Below, piece by piece: positions 37,511 to 45,624 of a stretch of DNA of 64,000 nt. Location: positions 1-64,000 of the forward strand of contig JADFUS010000042.1 of the NCBI GenBank assembly GCA_015222165.1. The letters run 5' to 3'. The notes under the pieces were generated by a model, which was not told the origin of the DNA, ran no database searches, and saw only the letters and a list, made by a program, of their open reading frames with translations. The DNA comes from Bacteroidota bacterium. GTDB lineage: Bacteria; Bacteroidota; Bacteroidia; Bacteroidales; Rikenellaceae. Position 1 is the stretch's first letter, and the number at the start of each line of letters is the position of its first letter. The position numbers were made by a program, and so were the translations under genes.

Positions 37511-38770
37511 TTATTTAGAATTAATTTTTGTCATTATTACTATATATTCTTCCGTCATAGTACTAACATTTATTCCTTTTTTATTTGTTGGACTTGTTTT
37601 CAAAGGCATTCTTTTATTAGGTATAGAACGCACATATGTAATATCATGCTTAAATCCATTTTGTTCAAAAATTTCAGCAGTAAAATAATCTAACGGTATT
37701 TGTACTTTTTTTACTGTTCTATTACCAACAACATAACATATTCTACCTCCTTTTCTTATTAACGTAGAAATATTTTTTATAGATTGAGAATATTCCGAAA
37801 GAAAAGTTACTACTTCATAATAACGCTTAATATCTATATTTTTTATTAATTCTAATTCTTTATAAATAGAATTAGTCTTAAAATTATCAACAACTATAGG
37901 AATTCCTCCCATCAATGTTTTATCTATATTTTTTGCATTAGGAAAATTAAACCATTCACTTGACCATCTAGAATATTGACCATAAGCAACAGTAGTTTTA
38001 CTATCTCCATATGGAGGAGATGTTACAACCATATCAACACTGTTTTTTTTAATAATAGAATTGGGAATACCATGAATACTATTACAATCTAAAACAATTG
38101 CATTACAATCATTTCTATTTAAGATAAAACTTTCTAAACCCTTTAAATTTCTTATGATTTTATTTTTAAATAATAAAAATGGATTAGGATTATATGTTGG
38201 AATTTTAGATTTCTCAATACGGTAACGTTTAAATTCTCCATTTCTCGTATAAGAAACTTCTCTTATTATTTCTGATAAAGCTAAAAGAAAAAAAGGTTTA
38301 ATTTCTTTATTTTCAATATCGTCTATAGAAGTAGACAAATATTTCAATTTAACTAAATTCTCATTACTATACCAATATTCATGTTTAGTTATATTAACAT
38401 AATCATTTTCATTATACTGATATTCATTCGGATTAAAATTATCTAATTTATAACATAATAATAAATATGAACATTTTATCTCACTAACATTAAACGTACT
38501 AATTTTTACTTCTGCGATAAATCTAGCCAGAGGATTAATATCAAAACCTATAGAATTAATTCCCCTAATAGAAGATTCTACCAAAGTTGTTCCAGATCCC
38601 ATATAAGGATCTAATATTAGATTTATTTTTTTGCTTGGTGCAAATTCAGTTATTAACTTTCTTGCAATTTGAGGAATCATCATTGCGGGATAATTATGAT
38701 AACAATGAGTGTATTCCTTTGTATTTGAATTTCTGAAATCCCATTCAGATGAATATTTTCTTTTATACAT
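37511..38770 (-). CDS. Type II DNA methyltransferase, probably N4-cytosine
   Basis: A 419-residue methyltransferase. Motif I, LDPYMGSGTT, lies near the N-terminus (53-62), with a motif II acidic residue in GFDINP (D77). The catalytic motif IV is TSPPYGD (250-256), a sequence favoured by N4-cytosine enzymes. Because motif I precedes motif IV by about 190 residues, the intervening region is the likely target-recognition part. It is divergent from an HTH gene and a restriction endonuclease, so it protects host DNA from that enzyme. The gene is AT-rich relative to rsmA. Its recognition site cannot be read from sequence, though MvaI/BcnI-type partners suggest a CCNGG-like target. Confidence 0.88.
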   Translation of the reverse strand: MYKRKYSSEWDFRNSNTKEYTHCYHNYPAMMIPQIARKLITEFAPSKKINLILDPYMGSGTTLVESSIRGINSIGFDINPLARFIAEVKISTFNVSEIKCSYLLLCYKLDNFNPNEYQYNENDYVNITKHEYWYSNENLVKLKYLSTSIDDIENKEIKPFFLLALSEIIREVSYTRNGEFKRYRIEKSKIPTYNPNPFLLFKNKIIRNLKGLESFILNRNDCNAIVLDCNSIHGIPNSIIKKNSVDMVVTSPPYGDSKTTVAYGQYSRWSSEWFNFPNAKNIDKTLMGGIPIVVDNFKTNSIYKELELIKNIDIKRYYEVVTFLSEYSQSIKNISTLIRKGGRICYVVGNRTVKKVQIPLDYFTAEIFEQNGFKHDITYVRSIPNKRMPLKTSPTNKKGINVSTMTEEYIVIMTKINSK

Positions 38771-38808
38771 AGCAATATTATAATTATTTTCTACAAAGAT
38801 AATAAAAT

Positions 38809-38825
38809 ACTCTCAATATGAGAGT
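38809..38825. promoter_or_regulatory. Dyad operator candidate 1 of the R-M cassette
   Basis: ACTCTCAATATGAGAGT is a perfect inverted repeat (7-bp arms, ATA spacer) between the divergent methyltransferase and HTH genes. It shares ACTC...GAGT ends with the second dyad at 38854-38868. It is the likely binding site of the HTH protein. Confidence 0.6.
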
Positions 38826-38853
38826 GGTTTTAAATAAAAAATAAAAGATCTTT

Positions 38854-38868
38854 ACTCACAAAATGAGT
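38854..38868. promoter_or_regulatory. Dyad operator candidate 2 of the R-M cassette
   Basis: ACTCA-CAAAA-TGAGT is a 5-bp-arm inverted repeat ending six bases before the HTH start codon at 38874. Binding here would block the HTH-endonuclease transcript. It has the same half-site sequence as the 38809 dyad, in the arrangement expected of controller-protein operators. Confidence 0.5.
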
Positions 38869-38873
38869 GCAAA

Positions 38874-39176
38874 ATGAATATAAAGAAAACAAACTTTCAA
38901 TTAAAAGTTATAAACACAATAAAAGAATTAAGACAAAATCAAAATGTCACACAAGCATTAGTTAGTGATATACTTAATCTTAATAGTTACGGTTTAATTG
39001 GCAATATAGAAAGCCCTAAATTTCCACATAAATATACACTAAAACAAATAAATAAATTATGTAAAGAATTTAATTACCCTATAAAATTTATTTTTTTAAG
39101 TAGTAATGAATTAACATTAGAAAAAGATGAAATAATTGAATGTTTAATAAAAAAAATAATTGAATATGATGGATAA
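38874..39176 (+). CDS. Small HTH protein, probable restriction-modification controller
   Basis: A 100-residue protein with an XRE-like helix-turn-helix in the first 70 residues (IKELRQNQNVTQALVSDILN, then a second helix around YTLKQINKLCKEF). The C-terminus is acidic. It precedes and overlaps the endonuclease gene and is divergent from the methyltransferase. This is the gene order of controller (C) proteins that delay nuclease expression after entry of the system into a new host. The sequence is only weakly like classical C proteins, so the role rests on position and on the dyads just upstream. Confidence 0.65.
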   Translation: MNIKKTNFQLKVINTIKELRQNQNVTQALVSDILNLNSYGLIGNIESPKFPHKYTLKQINKLCKEFNYPIKFIFLSSNELTLEKDEIIECLIKKIIEYDG

Positions 39177-39909
39177 AAATTTAATTTTAAAAGAATTTAA
39201 TAGAATTAAAAATCTAGGATTTATTAAAAGTAATAGAAGTAATAACACAGGTATTGGTAAAACATTTGAAGACTACTTAGGTGTCGATGAAAATAACTAC
39301 AAGGCTCCTGATTTCGCAGGATTTGAAGTAAAAAGCAAAAGAACCGAAACAAATTCATATTTAACACTATTTACAAAAAGTCCAACACATCCACCAAAAG
39401 TTAACACTTATTTACGAGATAAATATGGAGAAGAATATACAACCAATCAAAATTTAAAAAAACTACATACTTCTATCTTTTCTGATAAATATAATTCTTA
39501 TAGAAAGAAATATAATTTCAAAATAGAAAATGATAAGATCAACAAAAAAATTATTATTAAGATAAAAGATATACAAACAAAGGATATAGATAATTCTACA
39601 TATTGGACTTACAACGAATTAGAAAAATGTTTAAAATTAAAATTAAATGCTCTTTTTTTTGTATATGCAGATACTAAAATAGAAAAAGGAGTAGAATATT
39701 TTCATTATAAAAAAGCTGAAATATACATAAAACCTTCTCTCAATAAATTTATAGATTTAATTGACAATGGAAAATTAATGATTGATATTAGAATTGGCTC
39801 ATATAAAAGTGGAAAAAATTGCGGAAAGCCTCATGATCACGGAACAGGATTTAGAATAAAACCCAGTGACTTATATTCTTTATATGAAGAAAAAATAGAT
39901 ATTGAATAG
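39169..39909 (+). CDS. MvaI/BcnI-family type II restriction endonuclease
   Basis: About 247 residues. The family signature is the N-terminal GIGKTFEDYLGVDEN, then the nuclease motif PDF...FEVKSK, giving D48, E53 and K55 as the probable metal-binding and catalytic residues. A late GKPHDHGTGFRI block holds conserved histidines. MvaI and BcnI cut as monomers at CCNGG-type sites. I start at ATG 39169; this overlaps the HTH stop by eight bases. ATG 39166 and TTG 39160 are also in frame. It ends six bases before the second terminator copy and is strongly AT-rich. Confidence 0.85.
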   Translation: MDKNLILKEFNRIKNLGFIKSNRSNNTGIGKTFEDYLGVDENNYKAPDFAGFEVKSKRTETNSYLTLFTKSPTHPPKVNTYLRDKYGEEYTTNQNLKKLHTSIFSDKYNSYRKKYNFKIENDKINKKIIIKIKDIQTKDIDNSTYWTYNELEKCLKLKLNALFFVYADTKIEKGVEYFHYKKAEIYIKPSLNKFIDLIDNGKLMIDIRIGSYKSGKNCGKPHDHGTGFRIKPSDLYSLYEEKIDIE

Positions 39910-39914
39910 AAAAG

Positions 39915-39957
39915 ATAAAGCGTCACTCACTCGAGAGACGCTTTATTTTGTTTTATA
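39915..39957. terminator. Terminator, second copy of 43-bp direct repeat bracketing the R-M cassette
   Basis: Same hairpin and T-rich tail as at 37455-37497 with one loop difference. It ends the endonuclease transcript on the plus strand and the AlkD-like gene on the minus strand, whose stop codon (39953-39955) lies inside the repeat. That placement suggests this copy is original chromosomal sequence. Confidence 0.92.
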
Positions 39958-40597
39958 TTATCGTTGTAGCAACTATATATGAACTTGTTGTTTTGTCTGA
40001 CAATAAAGCCTCAACCTCTTTTGGGAAATGACGATGTTGTGACGCAAGATAAATCGCTAACGCATTTGCTTCTCCTCGCTCAAGTTCTAGTGTTGCTAAA
40101 ACTTTTGCCTTCTGATAAAATGCCTCATATAAAGCATTATCATTTTCAGAATATTTAGATCTTAAACGTTTGCCAACTATCATTAAAGCCATACGTCTAA
40201 GCTCTGGAGTATCTATCCATTGCAAAGCAACTTCTAAAGCACAAGGTGCTCCGAAAAAAAGCATCGTTGAAGCATTTTCAGCTATTTCTAAAGAGTGGAA
40301 AGATTTACTCCATTTCTCCATTTGATCGGAAGTTACCTTCTCGCAATCATCTACATATATTCCTGCTAATTTCAATTCACGAATTTCACTATTAAAAAGC
40401 GACAAAGCTAATTCATGATTTCCTTTATGTAATTGTGCTTGCTCTTTTACACGAGGAATAGCTACGCCATAACTAAAATAAGGCTCTCCCCCTATAAGTT
40501 TTTCCATAGTTCCAACAACAGCACCATTCATCTGTGTGCGTAATTCCACAAGCATAGATTTTTTAATATCTATAAATTTATCTTCTATTTTAGTCAT
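39953..40597 (-). CDS. AlkD-like DNA alkylation repair family protein
   Basis: A 214-residue helical-repeat protein. The N-terminal block (QMNGAVVGTMEK, SYGVAIPRVKEQA) and IRELKLAGIYV match what I recall of small Bacteroidales proteins annotated as DNA alkylation repair (AlkD-like, ALK/HEAT repeats). Such proteins remove bulky or positively charged alkyl-bases. The known catalytic residues of AlkD are not confidently mapped here, so glycosylase activity is inference. It is convergent with the R-M cassette. Confidence 0.7.
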   Translation of the reverse strand: MTKIEDKFIDIKKSMLVELRTQMNGAVVGTMEKLIGGEPYFSYGVAIPRVKEQAQLHKGNHELALSLFNSEIRELKLAGIYVDDCEKVTSDQMEKWSKSFHSLEIAENASTMLFFGAPCALEVALQWIDTPELRRMALMIVGKRLRSKYSENDNALYEAFYQKAKVLATLELERGEANALAIYLASQHRHFPKEVEALLSDKTTSSYIVATTII

Positions 40598-40659
40598 TCC
40601 AAAAAATGTTTAGTATTTTTACAGCGTAAAAGTAATAAAAAAAGAGAGTAAGTCAAAAT

Positions 40660-41688
40660 ATGATAAAAGTTAGCGTTGTTATACTAAATTGGAACGGTGA
40701 AGAACTTATGAAAAAGTTTTTGCCTTCAATTGTGGAATTTACACCCAAAGATATTGCTGAGGTCGTTGTTGCAGATAACGGATCTACAGATGGCTCGGTA
40801 GAGTGGCTAAAAAGTACTTTTCCCGAAGTCCGTATTATTATATTAGATAAGAACTACGGATTCACTGGAGGATATAATAGAGCGTTAAAACAAATAGATG
40901 CTAAATATTATGTACTTCTGAATTCTGACGTCGAAGTCAAAGAAGATTATATAACACCACTATACGAGATGGCAGAAGCTGACGAAAAAGTCGGCGTATT
41001 GATGCCTAAATTATTATCTCAGAAAGAACCTAACAAATTTGAGTATGCTGGAGCATGTGGAGGTTTTGTAGACTCTCTATATTTTCCATACTGTAGAGGT
41101 CGATTGCTCGGAGATACAGAAGAAGATATGGGACAATATGACACTCCAAAAGAGATATTCTGGGCTTCTGGAGCGTGTTTTTTTGTACGTTCAGAACTTT
41201 ACAACTCACTGGGCGGATTAGATAACGATTTTTTTGCACATTTCGAAGAGATAGATCTTTGCTGGAGAATACAACGTGTAGGTTATAAGATAATGGTAAA
41301 CCCCAAAGCAAGGGTATTTCATTTGGGAGGAGCAACTCTTGACAATACTTCCCCACGAAAATTATATTTTAATTTTCGAAATAGTCTATATATGATTCAT
41401 AAAAATGCACGTAAAGAGAGACTATATGGAATAATAATTTGCAGAATGATTATTGACGGTTTTATAGCTGTGGCATATCTTCTAAAATTACAACCAAAAT
41501 ATTTTGTATCAGTGCTAAAAGCTCACATATCATATTACAAAAACATACCTAAATTAAGCACAAAAAGACAGTTAATGTCCAAAAAGGTAACAAAAAAATA
41601 TAAGTTTAAAGGAGTAGGAAAAGGTTTAGTTATCTTATCTTTTATACCTTTTGTTAAAAATTCGCTGAGGTCGATTTTTTCGAAATAA
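40660..41688 (+). CDS. Family 2 glycosyltransferase
   Basis: A 342-residue GT-A enzyme. It has VSVVILNWNGEE at the start, the nucleotide-binding VVADNGSTDGS, NYGFTGGYNRAL, the metal-binding LLNSDVEV, and a FFAHFEEIDLCWR motif typical of rhamnosyltransferase-like GT2 proteins. Two weakly hydrophobic segments near residues 250-270 and 315-335 may associate with the membrane. It probably adds a sugar to a surface glycan or lipopolysaccharide. It stands alone between the AlkD-like gene and the etf operon. Confidence 0.9.
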   Translation: MIKVSVVILNWNGEELMKKFLPSIVEFTPKDIAEVVVADNGSTDGSVEWLKSTFPEVRIIILDKNYGFTGGYNRALKQIDAKYYVLLNSDVEVKEDYITPLYEMAEADEKVGVLMPKLLSQKEPNKFEYAGACGGFVDSLYFPYCRGRLLGDTEEDMGQYDTPKEIFWASGACFFVRSELYNSLGGLDNDFFAHFEEIDLCWRIQRVGYKIMVNPKARVFHLGGATLDNTSPRKLYFNFRNSLYMIHKNARKERLYGIIICRMIIDGFIAVAYLLKLQPKYFVSVLKAHISYYKNIPKLSTKRQLMSKKVTKKYKFKGVGKGLVILSFIPFVKNSLRSIFSK

Positions 41689-41689
41689 A

Positions 41690-41719
41690 TTTGTTTTGAA
41701 AAAAAAATTGCTATCTTTG
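41690..41719 (+). promoter_or_regulatory. Promoter of the etf-acyl-CoA dehydrogenase operon
   Basis: TTTG (41690-41693) is followed after 18 nt by TATCTTTG (41712-41719), close to TTTG-N19-TAnnTTTG. It starts at the end of the glycosyltransferase gene and predicts an unusually long leader of about 120 nt before etfB. I see no strong secondary structure in that leader. Confidence 0.6.
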
Positions 41720-41846
41720 ACAATTGATAACTTGCATAAATAATGATATAATCGACCTATGGGCATATATACTTATAGTCAAATTGAAAGTAAAATGTTC
41801 ATTTTATAGTTAGATTATGTACTCAAATAATTAAGAAAATTTAGTT

Positions 41847-42725
41847 ATGACAAAACCCTTAAAAATTGTTGTCCTGGCAAAACAAGTGCCAGATACCAGA
41901 AATGTGGGTAAAGACGCAATGAAAGAAGACGGTACGGTAAACCGTGCTGCTTTAGAAGCAATTTACAACCCCGAGGATTTGAATGCTTTAGAGCAAGCTA
42001 TACGAATAAAAGAAAAATACGAAGGAACGACTGTAACAGTTCTTACAATGGGTCCTCCTCGTGCCTCAGATATTATCAGAGAATCTATTTTTCGTGGAGC
42101 TAATGATGGAATATTACTTACTGACCGAGCTTTTGCTGGTTCAGATACATTAGCTACATCATACGCTTTATCTTGTGCTATTCGCAAAATCAACCCAGAT
42201 ATAGTTATTGCTGGTCGTCAAGCAATTGACGGAGATACTGCTCAAGTAGGACCACAAGTTGCTGAAAAACTTAACTTTCCACAAATCACTTATGTTGAAA
42301 ATGTTGAAAGTATAGAAAATGGTATTGTAACTATCATTCGTCGTATAGAAAATGGTATTGAAAAAGTAGAAGCAAAATATCCTTTAGTTTTGACAATAAA
42401 CGAATCGGCACCAGTTTGTCGTCCTCGTAATGCTCGTAGAGTATTGAAATATCGCCATTCTAAAACAGCAACAGAACTTCAAGCAGAGTCTAACGACTAT
42501 ATATGTGATGTTCGTGGCTGTCGTCCACACCTTACTATAACAGAATGGGGTGTAGCAGATATTGACGCTAAAGCTGAAGAACTTGGTATGTCTGGTTCTC
42601 CAACAAAAGTTAAATCTATTCAAAATGTCGTTTTTCAAGTAAAAGATTCTAAGATACTTACATCTTCAGATAACGATGTTCAAGATTTAATGCAAGAGCT
42701 TATTGCTAACCATACTATTGGTTAA
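41847..42725 (+). CDS. etfB: Electron transfer flavoprotein subunit beta
   Basis: A 292-residue protein beginning with the family's LKIVVLAKQVPDT. It has DLNALEQAIRIKE, TVLTMGPPRA and GRQAIDGDTAQVGP, and a nucleotide-binding core. EtfB with EtfA carries electrons between acyl-CoA dehydrogenase and other partners. In anaerobes the complex can bifurcate electrons to ferredoxin. First gene of a three-gene operon. Confidence 0.93.
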   Translation: MTKPLKIVVLAKQVPDTRNVGKDAMKEDGTVNRAALEAIYNPEDLNALEQAIRIKEKYEGTTVTVLTMGPPRASDIIRESIFRGANDGILLTDRAFAGSDTLATSYALSCAIRKINPDIVIAGRQAIDGDTAQVGPQVAEKLNFPQITYVENVESIENGIVTIIRRIENGIEKVEAKYPLVLTINESAPVCRPRNARRVLKYRHSKTATELQAESNDYICDVRGCRPHLTITEWGVADIDAKAEELGMSGSPTKVKSIQNVVFQVKDSKILTSSDNDVQDLMQELIANHTIG

Positions 42726-42797
42726 TAGCTCAAACTATCATTAAGTAACGGGTAATGGTTTTAAGACCATATACACCTTAACAAAGTATGAATAATT

Positions 42798-43820
42798 ATG
42801 AATAACATATTTGTATATTGCGAAATTAGCGAAGGCGCTAAAGTAGCAGAAGTAAGTTTGGAGCTGTTAACAAAAGGTAGATCGCTGGCAAACACACTAA
42901 ATTGTAAACTTGAGGCTATTGTCTTGGGTGATAACTTAGATGGTGTTGAAAATGAACTATCGAAATATGGCGTTGACATTATCCACAAGGGAAATGATAA
43001 AGTTCTTTTCCCATACACAACTCTTCCACATTCAGCAATAGTTTGCGGAATTTTTGAAGAAGAAAAACCACAAATTGCACTTATGGGTGCAACTGTTATT
43101 GGTCGTGATCTTGGTCCTCGTGTTTCATCGAAACTACACAGTGGTCTTACTGCTGACTGTACTTCTTTGGAGATTGGTCCTCATGACGATGTTAAAACAA
43201 AAACACACTACGATAATCTTCTATATCAAATACGTCCTGCTTTTGGTGGTAACATCATCGCAACTATCGTGAATCCTGAGTGTCGTCCACAGATGGCAAC
43301 AGTTCGTGAAGGCGTAATGAAAAAGGAAGAGATTTCAAATCCAACTCCTGCAGAAGTTAAAAATATAGACGTTAAAAAATATGTTACTGACAGCGATTTA
43401 GTCGTTAACATTATAGAACGTCATCTTGAAAAACTTGATATCAACATTAAAGATGCACATATCATCATCGCTGGAGGTTATGGCGTAGGCTCTAAAGAGG
43501 GCTTCGACCTATTACACCAACTTGCTGATGTTATTGGCGGAGAGGTTGGCGCTTCACGTGCTGCCGTTGATGCAGGTTTCACAGAACACGCTCGTCAAAT
43601 AGGACAAACGGGAGTCACAGTACGCCCTAAACTATATATTGCTTGTGGTATTTCTGGTCAAATCCAGCACACAGCAGGTATGGAAGAGTCGGCAATGGTT
43701 ATCTCAATCAACAACGACGCTGATGCTCCTATCAACCAATTAGCAGATTATGCTATTGTTGGTGACGTTTCTCAGGTAGTGAAAAAAATGATTAAGTATT
43801 ACAAAGAAAACACTAAATAA
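42798..43820 (+). CDS. etfA: Electron transfer flavoprotein subunit alpha
   Basis: A 340-residue subunit with the FAD-binding C-terminal half (GGYGVGSKEGFDLLHQLAD, GASRAAVDAGF, RQIGQTGVTVRPKLYIA, CGISGQIQHTAGME). The N-terminal nucleotide-fold half is also present. It follows etfB after 72 bp without an obvious terminator and precedes the dehydrogenase by one base, so the three act together. Confidence 0.94.
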   Translation: MNNIFVYCEISEGAKVAEVSLELLTKGRSLANTLNCKLEAIVLGDNLDGVENELSKYGVDIIHKGNDKVLFPYTTLPHSAIVCGIFEEEKPQIALMGATVIGRDLGPRVSSKLHSGLTADCTSLEIGPHDDVKTKTHYDNLLYQIRPAFGGNIIATIVNPECRPQMATVREGVMKKEEISNPTPAEVKNIDVKKYVTDSDLVVNIIERHLEKLDINIKDAHIIIAGGYGVGSKEGFDLLHQLADVIGGEVGASRAAVDAGFTEHARQIGQTGVTVRPKLYIACGISGQIQHTAGMEESAMVISINNDADAPINQLADYAIVGDVSQVVKKMIKYYKENTK

Positions 43821-43821
43821 C

Positions 43822-45561
43822 ATGGCAAACTTCTTATTAGATAATAAAGATTTACAGTACTATCTTGACCATGAGTTATTAAAAAAGATAGTCACTCTTA
43901 AAGAAAATAACTTTAAGGATGCGGAAAACGACGAGTCTGCTCCAGTAAACTATGACGATGCCCTAGAGGGTTATAACAAAGTTATGGAGATTATTGGCGA
44001 AATATGTGCTAATACTCTTGCTCCAAATGCTGAAGGTGTAGATGCTGAAGGTCCACAAGTTGTAGATGATCATGTGGTTTATGCTTCAGGAACACAAGAA
44101 AACCACGACATGATGAAACAAGCGGGACTTTATGGTCTTTCTCTTCCTCGTGAATATGGTGGTATGAATATGCCTCTTGCCCATTTTTCTATGGCTAGTG
44201 AGCTTATAGGTCGTGCTGATGCAGGTTTTAGTAATATATATGGTCTTCAAGACTGTGCTGAAACTATCAATGAATTTGCTTCTGAAGAACAAAAACAAGA
44301 ATATCTTCCTAGAGTTTCTAAAGGTGAAACTTGTGCTATGGATTTGACTGAGCCAGATGCTGGTTCGGATCTTCAAGCTGTACAACTTAAAGCTCACTAT
44401 GACGAAGAAAAAGGAACTTGGATATTAAACGGTGTTAAACGTTTTATTACAAATGGTGATGCTGATATATCTCTTGTCCTTGCACGTTCGGAAGAGGGAA
44501 CACATGATGGTCGTGGTTTGTCACTATTTGTTTATGACAGAAAACACATGGCTGTTAAAGTTCGCCGTATAGAACATAAATTTGGTATTATTGGCTCTCC
44601 AACTTGCGAGCTTGTTTTCACAGACGCTCCTGCAGAACTTGTAGGTAGTAGAAAACTAGGACTTATACGTTACGTGATGGGTCTTATGAATGCTGCTCGT
44701 CTTGGAATTGGTGCTCAGTCTGTAGGTATTGCTGAAGTTTCTTATCGTGAAGGACTTCAATATGCTAAGGAACGTAAGCAATTTGGTAAAGCTATCATCG
44801 AATTTCCAGCCGTTTACGAACTACTTTCAAATATGAAAGCTCGTATATGTGCTTCTCGTGCTATGCTTTATGAGACAGCTAATAATGTAGATATGTATAA
44901 AACATATTTCCATGTTTCTAAAAAGAGAAAACTTACTCCTGAAGAGAGAGCTGAGATGAAATATCATACTAAAATTGCTGATGCATATACTCCACTTCTA
45001 AAAATGATGTCGAGTGAATATGCAAATAGCGTTGCTTATGATTCTCTTCAAATACATGGTGGTTCTGGTTTTATGATGGACTACCCTATTCAACGTCACG
45101 TTCGTGATGCACGTATCACAAATATTTATGAGGGTACTACACAGCTTCAAGTTGTGGCGGCCATCAAAGGTATTGCGGCAGGTACTTACGAAGAGAAGAT
45201 GAAAGAGTATGAAGGTATCAAATGTTTAGCTATGAACAAACCACTTCTTGAACGCCTTACAAATATGCGTAAGCAATATGAGGAGATGGTAAGCTATGTT
45301 ACAGAACTTGACAATGCTAATGAATTCTTAGATTTCCATGCACGTCGTTTGGCGGAAATGGCAGGTCATATAATTTTTGCACACCTTATGCTTCGTCGTA
45401 GTAACACTTCAAAAGTTGAAGGAGACAGCGAAGAATATCATACACTTACAAATATATATCTTAACGATGGAGAAGCTAAAAACAACGGTTATGCTTCATA
45501 CATCAAGAGTGTAAATGTTGCAGATTTAGATATGTTCAGAGATATAAAATTAGACAAATAA
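43822..45561 (+). CDS. Acyl-CoA dehydrogenase
   Basis: A 579-residue flavoenzyme. It has the FAD-binding DLTEPDAGSDLQAV, VKRFITNGD, the central YAKERKQFGKAI, and the C-terminal DSLQIHGGSGFM and TNIYEGTTQLQ blocks. It is longer than the classical 380-residue short-chain enzymes because of a C-terminal domain, as in other Bacteroidales. Linked to etfBA, it oxidises or, with bifurcation, reduces an acyl-CoA; crotonyl-CoA is plausible but not proven. It ends at the terminator at 45578-45610. Confidence 0.92.
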   Translation: MANFLLDNKDLQYYLDHELLKKIVTLKENNFKDAENDESAPVNYDDALEGYNKVMEIIGEICANTLAPNAEGVDAEGPQVVDDHVVYASGTQENHDMMKQAGLYGLSLPREYGGMNMPLAHFSMASELIGRADAGFSNIYGLQDCAETINEFASEEQKQEYLPRVSKGETCAMDLTEPDAGSDLQAVQLKAHYDEEKGTWILNGVKRFITNGDADISLVLARSEEGTHDGRGLSLFVYDRKHMAVKVRRIEHKFGIIGSPTCELVFTDAPAELVGSRKLGLIRYVMGLMNAARLGIGAQSVGIAEVSYREGLQYAKERKQFGKAIIEFPAVYELLSNMKARICASRAMLYETANNVDMYKTYFHVSKKRKLTPEERAEMKYHTKIADAYTPLLKMMSSEYANSVAYDSLQIHGGSGFMMDYPIQRHVRDARITNIYEGTTQLQVVAAIKGIAAGTYEEKMKEYEGIKCLAMNKPLLERLTNMRKQYEEMVSYVTELDNANEFLDFHARRLAEMAGHIIFAHLMLRRSNTSKVEGDSEEYHTLTNIYLNDGEAKNNGYASYIKSVNVADLDMFRDIKLDK

Positions 45562-45577
45562 AACACACAAATATATA

Positions 45578-45610
45578 AATAGAGGATAACTTAATAAGTT
45601 ATCCTCTATT
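45578..45610. terminator. Bidirectional terminator between acyl-CoA dehydrogenase and hcp
   Basis: Bases 45578-45592 (AATAGAGGATAACTT) pair perfectly with 45596-45610 around an AAT loop, followed by TTGTTTT on the plus strand and A-rich sequence on the other side. The hairpin serves the convergent genes ending at 45561 and 45625. Confidence 0.9.
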
Positions 45611-45624
45611 TTGTTTTAAGTAAA

